Assembly (NCBI GenBank): GCA_964350695.1
Contig: CAYGKM010000008.1
Coordinates: 56,000-119,999, forward strand
Source: TMED27 sp964350695
GTDB lineage: Bacteria; Pseudomonadota; Alphaproteobacteria; Micavibrionales; Micavibrionaceae
Length of the DNA: 64,000 nucleotides
Direction: 5' to 3'
The notes beneath the pieces were generated by a model, which ran no database searches, was not told the DNA's origin, and saw only the letters and a list, made by a program, of their open reading frames with translations. The translations under genes were made by a program, and so were the position numbers. This document shows, piece by piece, positions 44,998 to 53,234 of this stretch (position 1 is the stretch's first letter; the number at the start of each line of letters is the position of its first letter).

Positions 44998-45537
44998 ATG
45001 GACCTGTCTAAAATATCAATCGGCGATGACGCCCCAACAATCGTAAACACAATCATCGAAAACCCGCTCGGCGGCGTTCCTGTGAAATACGAGCTTGATA
45101 AAGACAGCGGCGCAATGTTCGTTGATCGCTTCCTTCACACCGCCATGTACTATCCGGGCAATTATGGCTTTATCCCCCACACACTTTCCGGTGACGGCGA
45201 CCCTGTAGACATTATGGCTGTTGGCCGCACGCCGGTTATGCCCGGCGCGGTCATGCCTATGCGCCCTATCGGCGTATTACTGATGGAAGATGACGGCGGC
45301 GTCGATGAAAAAATCATCGCTGTGCCGGCCCCTAAAATTCACCCCTATCACGATGATAAACTGAACTACACAGACATCCCGCAAGTGAACCGCGATCAGA
45401 TCGAACACTTCTTCGCCCATTATAAAGACCTGGAAAAAGGCAAATGGTCGAAAATCATTGGATGGGGCGACGCGGATAAAGCCCGCGAACTGATCCTCGA
45501 AGGCATCGAACGCGCAAAGCTTGAGAAAGCAGCATAA
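44998..45537 (+). CDS. ppa: Inorganic pyrophosphatase (family I)
   Basis: Hydrolyses pyrophosphate. The start has PLGGVPVKYELDKDSGAMFVDR and the active-site core GDGDPVDIMAVG. Length 179 is typical. The stop TAA shares one base with the ATG of the queuosine-precursor transporter gene, implying coupled translation. Confidence 0.95.
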   Translation: MDLSKISIGDDAPTIVNTIIENPLGGVPVKYELDKDSGAMFVDRFLHTAMYYPGNYGFIPHTLSGDGDPVDIMAVGRTPVMPGAVMPMRPIGVLLMEDDGGVDEKIIAVPAPKIHPYHDDKLNYTDIPQVNRDQIEHFFAHYKDLEKGKWSKIIGWGDADKARELILEGIERAKLEKAA

Positions 45538-46238
45538 TGGCGCTCACAAACGAAATCCTCTTCCTTCTTTTCGCCTTTGGTGGCCTCGCGCTCGCACTTG
45601 GCGCGTCCTATTTCGGAAAGCTTTTCGTCTACACCCTGATCATCGCGATCACCATCTATATTAATATCGCAGAGGCCAAAGTCATCGACGTTTTCGGCTT
45701 CTCCACCACACTCGGCACGGCGCTTTTTGGTGTCATGTATTTCGCCACTGATTTGCTAACCGAACGCTATGGCAAAAAAGCCGCCTTCACGGTCGTAAAA
45801 CTTGGCATCTTTGCCACCATCATCTTCCATGTCTTCATGCAAGGCACGCTTTTGGCAAGCGCCATCACGGGCGATGATTTCATCACGGGCTTTTCTGAGA
45901 ACCTCAGCGGAGTTTTCACCGTCTCTCTTCGCATCGTCGGCGCAAGCCTAATTGCCTATGCCCTCATCCAGACTCTGGACATTTATCTCTTCGATAAAAT
46001 CCATCAATGGACAGGCGATAAAATGCTATGGCTCAGAAACAACGCCTCCACCTTCATAAGCCAAGGTTTGGACACTGTGATGTTCACTTTTCTGGCGTTT
46101 TATGGCGATATTCCTAACGAAATTCTCTGGCAGATGGTCGCCGTCGGATATAGCGTGAAGCTCGTTGTCGCCTTCAGTGATACATTCTTTATCTACGCCA
46201 GCAAGCTATTCACTCCGCTTGACCTGCGCACGGCCTAA
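45537..46238 (+). CDS. yhhQ: Queuosine precursor transporter YhhQ (VUT/DUF165)
   Basis: Six or so membrane helices. The family signature LGTALFGVMYFATDLLTERYGKKAA is split around residues 58-85. YhhQ imports preQ0/preQ1 for queuosine synthesis in tRNA. It is co-translated with ppa. No queuosine biosynthesis gene is in this window. Confidence 0.88.
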   Translation: MALTNEILFLLFAFGGLALALGASYFGKLFVYTLIIAITIYINIAEAKVIDVFGFSTTLGTALFGVMYFATDLLTERYGKKAAFTVVKLGIFATIIFHVFMQGTLLASAITGDDFITGFSENLSGVFTVSLRIVGASLIAYALIQTLDIYLFDKIHQWTGDKMLWLRNNASTFISQGLDTVMFTFLAFYGDIPNEILWQMVAVGYSVKLVVAFSDTFFIYASKLFTPLDLRTA

Positions 46239-47266
46239 ATAGAGAACTTATCCAGCACGCACACATTATCAAAGCCCAGCGCGCTCAAGTACTCGACCGC
46301 CTGCACGCTCCGCACATTCCCCGCGCACACAAACGCAAGCAGCGTATCGCGCGGCAGCTCATCATAACGGCTCGGCACAGTAGACACCTCCATATGAAGC
46401 GCCCCCTCAATCGGGTCTGCCGCAATCTCACCGGCGGTGCGCACATCCACGATCAAATGCTTTTTCTTTGCAAGCTCACTCATTGAAATTAATTCACTCA
46501 TTTTATTCTCCGCTTTATATGGGGTCCATTGCGCTTGTCCCTCTCGGCAATGCGCGCAATTCTCATCCTTGTTTAGACTTACACTCTGCATCCGAAAATG
46601 CTTAAAATCAAAGCTCAAAACCTGCCCTGCACGCACATTCTCCAATCCAAGCAAAAAGCACAGCGCCATATGCGCCTGCCACATCCCCGTTAAGCCCGCC
46701 GACGTGCCGAGTATCCCCGCCTCGTTGCAATTTCGCGCATCGCTTGGAAGCTCTGGGAACAAGCAATGATAACAGGGGCCGCCCTTCGCAAACCCCGCAA
46801 AAACGCCGACCTGCCCCTGCCATTGATTGACGCTCGCGGCAATCAGCGGAACCCCCATTTTTATAGACGCTTCATTCAGCGCGCTCTTGGTCTCAAAATT
46901 ATCCGATCCGTCCAGTATCAAATCACACGAGGGAAGAACGCCGTCAAACCGCTCGGCAATCGCAATCACCTCTATGTCAGGATTAAGCGCGCGGCAATAT
47001 TGCGCTGCCGCTTCCGCCTTGCCCTGCCCTGCCTCGCCATCCTGATATATGGTTTGGCGATGAAGATTAGAAATACTCACCGTGTCGTTATCAATGATCG
47101 TGATCTTCCCAATGCCCGCAGCCGCCAAATACGGCAATGCCGCCGCGCCAAGACCGCCCGCCCCGACCATCACAATATGGCTTGCGCCCAAACGCTCCTG
47201 CTGCGCGGATGATATTTCAGGCAGCGCCAATTGCCGCGCGTAGCGTGTCATGTCTTTTGATGCCAT
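46235..47266 (-). CDS. thiF: ThiF/MoeB-type adenylyltransferase fused to a rhodanese domain
   Basis: N-terminal E1-like domain: GAGGLGAAALPYLAAAGIGK (nucleotide loop), SNLHRQTIYQ, LDGSDNFETK, and zinc cysteine pairs GPCYHC and CAHC. From about residue 258 is a rhodanese domain with the active Cys loop FVCAGNVRS. The pair would adenylate and then thiolate the ThiS C-terminus. It is last in the thi operon, overlapping thiG by 19 bp. Confidence 0.88.
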   Translation of the reverse strand: MASKDMTRYARQLALPEISSAQQERLGASHIVMVGAGGLGAAALPYLAAAGIGKITIIDNDTVSISNLHRQTIYQDGEAGQGKAEAAAQYCRALNPDIEVIAIAERFDGVLPSCDLILDGSDNFETKSALNEASIKMGVPLIAASVNQWQGQVGVFAGFAKGGPCYHCLFPELPSDARNCNEAGILGTSAGLTGMWQAHMALCFLLGLENVRAGQVLSFDFKHFRMQSVSLNKDENCAHCREGQAQWTPYKAENKMSELISMSELAKKKHLIVDVRTAGEIAADPIEGALHMEVSTVPSRYDELPRDTLLAFVCAGNVRSVQAVEYLSALGFDNVCVLDKFSI

Positions 47267-48030
47267 AACGGTTTATCAATCAGCGGCGTTGTGGGCGACG
47301 CGCTTTCCTGCGGCGTGATAATACCTGCCAGATATGCCGCGCGGCCCGCCTCAATGCCGCGCGCAAACGCCCCCGCCATTACGGCCGGATCCCCCGCTTT
47401 CGCCACGGCAGTATTGAGAAGCACCGCATCATACCCCATCTCCATCACGGCCGCCGCGTGGCTCGGCGCGCCAATCCCCGCATCCACCACCAGCGTTTTA
47501 TCACCGTGACGATCCCGCAAAGTTTTAAGCGCATAAGGGTTATTCAGCCCCCGCCCCGATCCAATCGGCGCGCCCCACGGCATCAAGATTTTCACGCCCA
47601 GCGCCGAGAGCCTCGAAGCCAAAACAAGGTCATCCGTCATATAAGGGAAAACCTCAAAGCCCTTGGCGATCAGCGTCTCGCTCGCCTCCACCAATCCATA
47701 CGGGTCGGGTTGAAGCGTGTAATCATCACCGATAATCTCAAGCTTGATCCAGTTCGTCTCGAACACTTCCCGCGCCATCTCGGCAGTCGTCACCGCCTCA
47801 TCCACGCCATGACACCCGGCAGTATTCGGCAGCACGGGAATATCAAACCCTTTAATAATGTTCCAAAAATCCTGCCCCTTCCCCGCCTTGCTTTCCCGGC
47901 GCAAAGACACTGTCACAAGGCCAGGGGCAGAGGCCGCAATGGCCGCCTCCAGCGCCTTGGGAGAAGGATACCCCGCCGTCCCCAAAAATAGGCGGCTTTG
48001 TAAAATCACATTTCCTATATTCAAACTCAT
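47248..48030 (-). CDS. thiG: Thiazole synthase
   Basis: Makes the thiazole phosphate moiety of thiamine from deoxyxylulose phosphate, dehydroglycine and ThiS-thiocarboxylate. Seen: RLFLGTAGYPS, WIKLEIIGDDYTL (Schiff-base Lys region), MPWGAPIGSGRGLNNP and DAGIGAPSHAAAVMEMG. At 260 residues it has the usual size. Its ATG immediately follows the thiS stop. Confidence 0.95.
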   Translation of the reverse strand: MSLNIGNVILQSRLFLGTAGYPSPKALEAAIAASAPGLVTVSLRRESKAGKGQDFWNIIKGFDIPVLPNTAGCHGVDEAVTTAEMAREVFETNWIKLEIIGDDYTLQPDPYGLVEASETLIAKGFEVFPYMTDDLVLASRLSALGVKILMPWGAPIGSGRGLNNPYALKTLRDRHGDKTLVVDAGIGAPSHAAAVMEMGYDAVLLNTAVAKAGDPAVMAGAFARGIEAGRAAYLAGIITPQESASPTTPLIDKPLWHQKT

Positions 48031-48234
48031 TTAACCACCTTGCATCGGCGCAACGATTTCAATCGTATCGCCATCATTGATAAACACTTGCGTATAATCC
48101 CCCTTCGGGACGACATGCCCGTTATGCGCCACGGCAATCATCATGCCGATCACTTCTTCCTGCGCCAGCACATCATAAAGATTAAGCGGCGCTTCAAAGT
48201 TTTTAAGCTGCCCGTTGATCGTGATATTCATCAT
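48031..48234 (-). CDS. thiS: Sulfur carrier protein ThiS
   Basis: A ubiquitin-fold carrier of about 67 residues ending in the required Gly-Gly (APMQGG). ATG at 48234 or 48231, with AGGAC upstream. The longer frame runs into thiO. It overlaps the thiO 3' end by about 32 bp. Confidence 0.93.
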   Translation of the reverse strand: MMNITINGQLKNFEAPLNLYDVLAQEEVIGMMIAVAHNGHVVPKGDYTQVFINDGDTIEIVAPMQGG

Positions 48235-49225
48235 CGTCCTTTCTAAAAAGATGCATAAATTCATGTGTCTCGCCCGCTAAATAATTGGTAACACACTGCG
48301 CCATAACGGGCGAAAACAAATACCCGTGACGGAATAAACCATTACACGAAATCACATGTTCGCCCGCCGAAATACGCGGCAAATTATCGGCGTATGATGG
48401 GCGAATACCCGCCTTCACAGATAAAACTTCCGCCTCGCCAAAACTCGGATGCAAAGCATAAAGCGCGCTCATCAGCTCCATAGCGCTGCGAAGTTGAACC
48501 CCGCCCCCTTCGCTTTCCACCTGCGTCGCGCCAATCATAAATACCCCATTCCCACGCGGCACAATATAAAGCGGATAACGCGGATGCATCAACCGCACAG
48601 GGCGGCTTAAAGAAAATTCTGGGTTTCGCACGAGTAAAATTTCGCCCTTCACACCGCGCAGTGCAGGGTCGGCCGCGCCCATGCCGCGGCAATCAATCAC
48701 AACCTCAGCTTTTGAATTCGAAGGCTCGATATTCTGCGCTTTAAATTCAACGTGATTTTTCAAACTCTCACACAAAGCCAACATCGCTTTTTCAGGATGC
48801 ACGAACGCCTCTTCTTTTAAAAACACGCCGTTGCGAAATTTATCATGCAGCGCAGGCTCAAGCTCCCGCGCCGAAACCATATCCCGCTCACTTAAAGGCA
48901 AATGTCCACGAAAACGCTCTAAGATATATTGATCCTCTGGGCAGGCAATCAGCAAACTTCCCGCAGCCGAAAATCCACAATCCAAGCCGATATCGCGCCA
49001 AGCCTCAATGCCAGCCAAACCCACCTCAACCCAAGCCATATCCATATGCTCAATCTCGGAATACGGCGCAAGCATCCCGCCCGCCATAAAACTCGCATTC
49101 GCAGCAGGAAAACCGCCCGCGTCATAAACGCAAACGCGGTGCCCCGCTGCGCATAAACTGCGCGCCGCCATAAGGCCCATGATGCCCGCACCCAAAATAT
49201 CAATATGTTTTGATGATAAAGTCAT
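48203..49225 (-). CDS. thiO: Glycine oxidase ThiO
   Basis: FAD-dependent oxidation of glycine to the imine used by ThiG. The nucleotide motif is LGAGIMGLMAARSLCAAGH, with GGMLAPYSEIE and a C-terminal NGLFRHGYLFSPVMAQ. ATG 49225 is chosen; a GTG two codons upstream also exists. Expression should depend on the TPP riboswitch just upstream, which contains the ribosome site. Confidence 0.93.
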   Translation of the reverse strand: MTLSSKHIDILGAGIMGLMAARSLCAAGHRVCVYDAGGFPAANASFMAGGMLAPYSEIEHMDMAWVEVGLAGIEAWRDIGLDCGFSAAGSLLIACPEDQYILERFRGHLPLSERDMVSARELEPALHDKFRNGVFLKEEAFVHPEKAMLALCESLKNHVEFKAQNIEPSNSKAEVVIDCRGMGAADPALRGVKGEILLVRNPEFSLSRPVRLMHPRYPLYIVPRGNGVFMIGATQVESEGGGVQLRSAMELMSALYALHPSFGEAEVLSVKAGIRPSYADNLPRISAGEHVISCNGLFRHGYLFSPVMAQCVTNYLAGETHEFMHLFRKDDDEYHDQRAA

Positions 49226-49306
49226 TCTCACTTTCCTACGCCGCCATCACGCGGATCAGGTTCAAGGCGTATAATCTCAGCTCACAAAAAAGCACCGCCA
49301 GTGAAT
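49226..49306 (-). promoter_or_regulatory. TPP riboswitch (thi box) controlling thiO-thiS-thiG-thiF
   Basis: On the minus strand the conserved cores GCTGAGATTATACGC and ACCTGATCCGCGTGATG are in order, followed by GGCGTAGGAAAG. The AGGAAA ribosome site of thiO lies in the 3' arm of the outer stem (5' arm around GGCGGTGC), so thiamine pyrophosphate binding should block translation of thiO. No intrinsic terminator intervenes. Confidence 0.93.
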
Positions 49307-49330
49307 ACCCAAAGATATTGGACAACCGCC

Positions 49331-49361
49331 CCAAGAGTCAATCTTTGTTGACTCCCCTTGG
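49331..49361. repeat. Inverted repeat upstream of the TPP riboswitch
   Basis: The arms CCAAGAGTCAA and TTGACTCCCCTTGG pair with a small bulge. It lies between the riboswitch and the divergent secreted-protein gene and could be a regulator site or leader hairpin. No T-run follows on either strand. Confidence 0.5.
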
Positions 49362-49428
49362 CAATTCCCCTCTAATGCCTTCATAATACTACATTTTTTA
49401 TAAGCTTTTGCTAATAAAGGGGACGCCC

Positions 49429-51156
49429 GTGGCACGCATTTTTATATGCACGTTGATAGCTTTATTCCTCACAAGTGTGCCCTCACTTGCGAAAACCTCC
49501 ATGACAAACGATCCCAATCACCAAGGCTGGTTTGAAGAAAGCGGAAAAGCCCCCCTCAGCAGCCGCATCAAACGTATGGAATGGCAAAAAGAAATAACCG
49601 ATTGCACCCCCTGCCAATATCTCGTGTTGGAATACAATCTTGCGGTCGAAGAGCTTTTTGCACTTAAAACCACAATCCGTAAATTCACCGCCATGCGCGC
49701 CGAAGAAGAACAAGGGATCAAACAACTCTACGAAAAAGATAAAATAGACACATCCACCGAAGGCGGAAAAGCGCATGCCGCGCAAGTGATGGGGATACTG
49801 ATGGAAAGAGCGCAATCAGGCGCTGAAACAGACAAAAAATACGCACAGTTGGTCCGCGTGTCAGAGGCACGTGTTCAAAAACTCCGCGAACGCATCTCCG
49901 ATTGCGAACAACAATGTAAAGGCGATGGCGGCAAAACTACAGATATCGGGCTTGGCGGACAACCCGCCCTTGAAGGTGCGGATACATCCCTTGCCCCGCC
50001 CCCGTTCAAATACGAACCGCCAAAATGGTGGAAAGGGCCGTTTGATCCGGTCTGCTGGAAATGTGAAAAACTCGCAAAAGAACTGAATGAACGCATCCCC
50101 CACGAAGTAAAAATTCGCCAGATAAAAATCGAGCATGCAAAACGCATGGCCAAAGACCTTCTCAATAATTTTAACGACCCGAATGAATATTCCCTGAGTT
50201 CGGAAATTTCAGCGCTGGAAAGACACTATAAAAAAACCCTCAAAATGTACGAGAACTGCATCAAAAGCTGCAAAGGTGAAAAAACTTCATGCACCTATCC
50301 TGACAGCTCCACTAAATCCATCTCGATCGGCCCCAACAACGAAGTCGGCACAAACGCAGCGACCAAAGATAAGCTTGGCAGCCAAGCCAAAGGCGCAGCA
50401 ATGGGCGCGCTCAACTCCGTCCTTGGCGGCTCGGGCGTGTCCCTTGGCGGCGGCGGTAAAGGCGAAGAGCCTAAAATGGACAAAGACCCGACCTCCGGCG
50501 CCTTCACACCCGTTTCTGCCGGCGATACAACCGTTGAAATCCGCTCCGGCCTCACCGATGACGGTTTCGTGGTCAGTGCCAAAATCGACGACACCCCCGG
50601 CGACGGAACTTTCCACGCCATGTGGCTCGAAGACGGGCAAGGCAATGTCATCCTACCGAAAAAATACTGGATATTCTCGCTCTACCGCGACTGGAAACTC
50701 ACCGTCTGGTGGGACTATAAACGCTGGCAAGACGGCGAGTTGGTTGAACACGACCACGGCGAAGAAGTCTCCTTTGGCCGCGAGGAAATCGGCAGATTTG
50801 CGGTATGGTTAGAAGGCGCGAAAAACGCAATCTGGAGCCAGCTCGGCTTTGGCACCGCCGTGAAGGGCGTAAACCATATCGGCGCAGTCTTCCCTGCTTC
50901 TGTGGCCTCCAACCCCTGCCCGCTTAAACTCGTCACCCATATCAGCCTGCCGAAAGAAGACCCGGTCTCGACCCAAGGCCTGAGCATGACCATTGACGTC
51001 ACCGCCAATCAAGACGAACAAACGCAGATCGAACCTGTCGGCAGCGATCTCGATACGCAAAACGCAGCGCAAGAAAGCACGCCGAAAGAACCGGAAAACA
51101 ATGAATCTGAATGGGGCAAAAAAGTAAGAGCGCGCGCCCAATCAATGAACCAATAA
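49429..51156 (+). CDS. Secreted cysteine-paired coiled-coil protein, paralogue 1
   Basis: Not recognised. GTG 49429 behind AAAGGGG gives a signal peptide (IFICTLIALFLTSVPSLA). Two helical hairpin modules follow, each opened by CxxC and closed by CxxxC: CTPC...CEQQC and CWKC...CIKSC. A Gly-rich segment (QAKGAAMGALNSVLGGSG) separates them from a beta-rich C-terminal domain with DTPGDGTFHAMWLEDG and LTVWWDYKRWQDGELVEHDH. The tail is acidic and disordered. The cysteine pairs should form disulfides in the periplasm or outside. The next gene is a paralogue 22 bp downstream. Confidence 0.8.
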   Translation: MARIFICTLIALFLTSVPSLAKTSMTNDPNHQGWFEESGKAPLSSRIKRMEWQKEITDCTPCQYLVLEYNLAVEELFALKTTIRKFTAMRAEEEQGIKQLYEKDKIDTSTEGGKAHAAQVMGILMERAQSGAETDKKYAQLVRVSEARVQKLRERISDCEQQCKGDGGKTTDIGLGGQPALEGADTSLAPPPFKYEPPKWWKGPFDPVCWKCEKLAKELNERIPHEVKIRQIKIEHAKRMAKDLLNNFNDPNEYSLSSEISALERHYKKTLKMYENCIKSCKGEKTSCTYPDSSTKSISIGPNNEVGTNAATKDKLGSQAKGAAMGALNSVLGGSGVSLGGGGKGEEPKMDKDPTSGAFTPVSAGDTTVEIRSGLTDDGFVVSAKIDDTPGDGTFHAMWLEDGQGNVILPKKYWIFSLYRDWKLTVWWDYKRWQDGELVEHDHGEEVSFGREEIGRFAVWLEGAKNAIWSQLGFGTAVKGVNHIGAVFPASVASNPCPLKLVTHISLPKEDPVSTQGLSMTIDVTANQDEQTQIEPVGSDLDTQNAAQESTPKEPENNESEWGKKVRARAQSMNQ

Positions 51157-51178
51157 TTGAAGAAAAGGACCACATACA

Positions 51179-52924
51179 ATGACCCGCATATTATATATTG
51201 CCCTCGCACTCATCTTGTTTTCGCCCTCTCTGGCATACGCCGAGGCGACCTCTGCCGACCCGAAAAATCGGGGATATATTGAAACCAATGACCAAGACGG
51301 TTTCGATGTATTTCAACCCGTAAAATGGGAGAAATACAAAAGCGAATGTAAAAAATGCCAGCCCCTTGTGGATTCATACAACGCCGCCATGCAAGAGCTG
51401 TTCAACGCCAGAGCAGCTCTCGCACAAATTAAAGACACAGAAGCAAGTCTTAATCGCTTAAACGAGAACGGTACTGATTACTTCGAAAGCGTTGTGGGTT
51501 ACAGCAATGAAGGTTTGGGCGACAAAGAAGCCTATGTCGCAGTTATGGTCGATATGCGTGAAAACATGACAGAGATGATCAAACAAAAAGGCCCTATGGA
51601 AGAGCTTATAAATAATCTGGAATACACAACCAAAGACCTCAGAACACAAATTGGCGTCTGTGAAGAACAATGCACAGTGCCGGAAGAAGACGCCTACATC
51701 ATCGGCAGCCTCGGCACACCGCCAGAAGGACGCACCCCTTCGCTGCCCTTTGATTGGAAAGGCCCATATAAGGCCGTCTGCGAAAAATGTGAGGCCCTCG
51801 CTCTAAGGCTGAACCAGCTCCCCGCATTGGCTCTTCAAAACTTGGCTGATCTTGATGCCAATAACGCAAAAATAGCCAACTTGAAAGTTGAACAACAACT
51901 CATAAAAACCCGCGGAATTTACATTCGCGACGACGCGAAAGCCAAAGCACTCAAAAAGCAAGACTTGAAAAAACTTGATGAACTGGGACGTGAAATCGCA
52001 GAAACTGAAATATTGATCAAACGCCTGCAAAACGATTACGAAGCCATAAAGAAAAACTTCAGCGACACGCTAGCCTTGTACAATGACTGCATCAAAACAT
52101 GCGAAGGTAAAGCGCCGCCAAAAGAACCAACCAAAACCTCCTGCGCGCCGCCAAAAGGCGACGTTCCGGCCATCGCCATCGGCCCGAATGATCAATTCGG
52201 CTCCGGCGCAGCTATGCAGGACAAGCTCGAAGGCCAAGCCAAAGGCGCGGCCATGGGCGCTCTCAACTCCGTCCTTGGCGGCTCAGGGATAGCCCTTGGC
52301 GGCGGCGGCAAAAAAGGCCAGGAACCCAAAGAGGTTAAAGACCCCACCAAAGGCGCAGGCGACTTCATATTCGGGGAATATGGCGGCACCAAAATCGGCT
52401 TCCGCGCCGCGATGACCGATGACGGCCTCGTCGTCAGCACCGAAATCGAAGACACCCCCGGCGACGGAACCTTCCACGCGCAATGGATCGAGGACGGCTT
52501 TGGCAATATCTATCGGCCCGTGCAATACCTCATCCTCTCTCTATACCAAGACTGGAAGCTCACCGTATGGTGGGATTACAAACGCTGGCAGGATAACGAG
52601 CTTGTCGAGCATGAGCACGGCGAAGAAGTCTCCTTCGGCACGACGCATCTGGGCGATTGGATGATCCGCCTTGAGGGCGCTGCAGAGGCAATATGGGCCA
52701 AGCTCGGCTTCGCGACCGCCAAGAAAGGATTAAACGGCCTCGGCACAGCCTATAACATCCCCGCGGATGTGCTGGCCTCTGGTTGTCCGCTGCGTCTCGT
52801 AAACCAGATATCCCTACCAAGCGAAGATCCGGTCACAACGCAACCCGTAACCTCATATCTGAAGCCGCGCATTGCACAGGATAATGAAACAATCTTAGGT
52901 GTCGACAGCATACTGACCTACTAG
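51179..52924 (+). CDS. Secreted cysteine-paired coiled-coil protein, paralogue 2
   Basis: Same plan as the gene before it: signal peptide (IALALILFSPSLAYA), two coiled-coil hairpins CKKC...CEEQC and CEKC...CIKTC, the shared QAKGAAMGALNSVLGGSG segment, and the same beta-rich C-terminal domain (DTPGDGTFHAQWIEDG, LTVWWDYKRWQDNELVEHEH). The first hairpin is less similar than the Gly segment and C-terminal domain, which are near identical even at DNA level. The acidic tail of paralogue 1 is absent. Tandem duplication within an operon is clear; function is unknown. Confidence 0.8.
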   Translation: MTRILYIALALILFSPSLAYAEATSADPKNRGYIETNDQDGFDVFQPVKWEKYKSECKKCQPLVDSYNAAMQELFNARAALAQIKDTEASLNRLNENGTDYFESVVGYSNEGLGDKEAYVAVMVDMRENMTEMIKQKGPMEELINNLEYTTKDLRTQIGVCEEQCTVPEEDAYIIGSLGTPPEGRTPSLPFDWKGPYKAVCEKCEALALRLNQLPALALQNLADLDANNAKIANLKVEQQLIKTRGIYIRDDAKAKALKKQDLKKLDELGREIAETEILIKRLQNDYEAIKKNFSDTLALYNDCIKTCEGKAPPKEPTKTSCAPPKGDVPAIAIGPNDQFGSGAAMQDKLEGQAKGAAMGALNSVLGGSGIALGGGGKKGQEPKEVKDPTKGAGDFIFGEYGGTKIGFRAAMTDDGLVVSTEIEDTPGDGTFHAQWIEDGFGNIYRPVQYLILSLYQDWKLTVWWDYKRWQDNELVEHEHGEEVSFGTTHLGDWMIRLEGAAEAIWAKLGFATAKKGLNGLGTAYNIPADVLASGCPLRLVNQISLPSEDPVTTQPVTSYLKPRIAQDNETILGVDSILTY

Positions 52925-52960
52925 CCGCCGCAAGGCAGTAGAGCGTTGAGTTTTAATTTG

Positions 52961-53008
52961 GTTATAAACCTTGATTTAATCAGAATCAGGGTCTATAACA
53001 CTGTTTCT
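52961..53008 (+). terminator. Probable terminator of the tandem paralogue operon
   Basis: GTTATAAACCTTGATT and AATCAGGGTCTATAAC pair over 16 positions with two mismatches, followed by a T-rich stretch (GTTTCTTT). It lies 36 bp after the second gene. Confidence 0.6.
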
Positions 53009-53083
53009 TTGGTGACGCGGCCAGGTTTCGAAGCACGAAGTGCGTGAAACAAACTTAAAACTGCCGCAGCACATTTTTGGTGG

Positions 53084-53163
<80 letters not shown>

Positions 53164-53234
53164 CTACGGAAACCCTTATTCAGTATAGCTTTTAGCTAAG
53201 TATCGCACGGTGTAACCGCGAGGTGCGACCTGAC

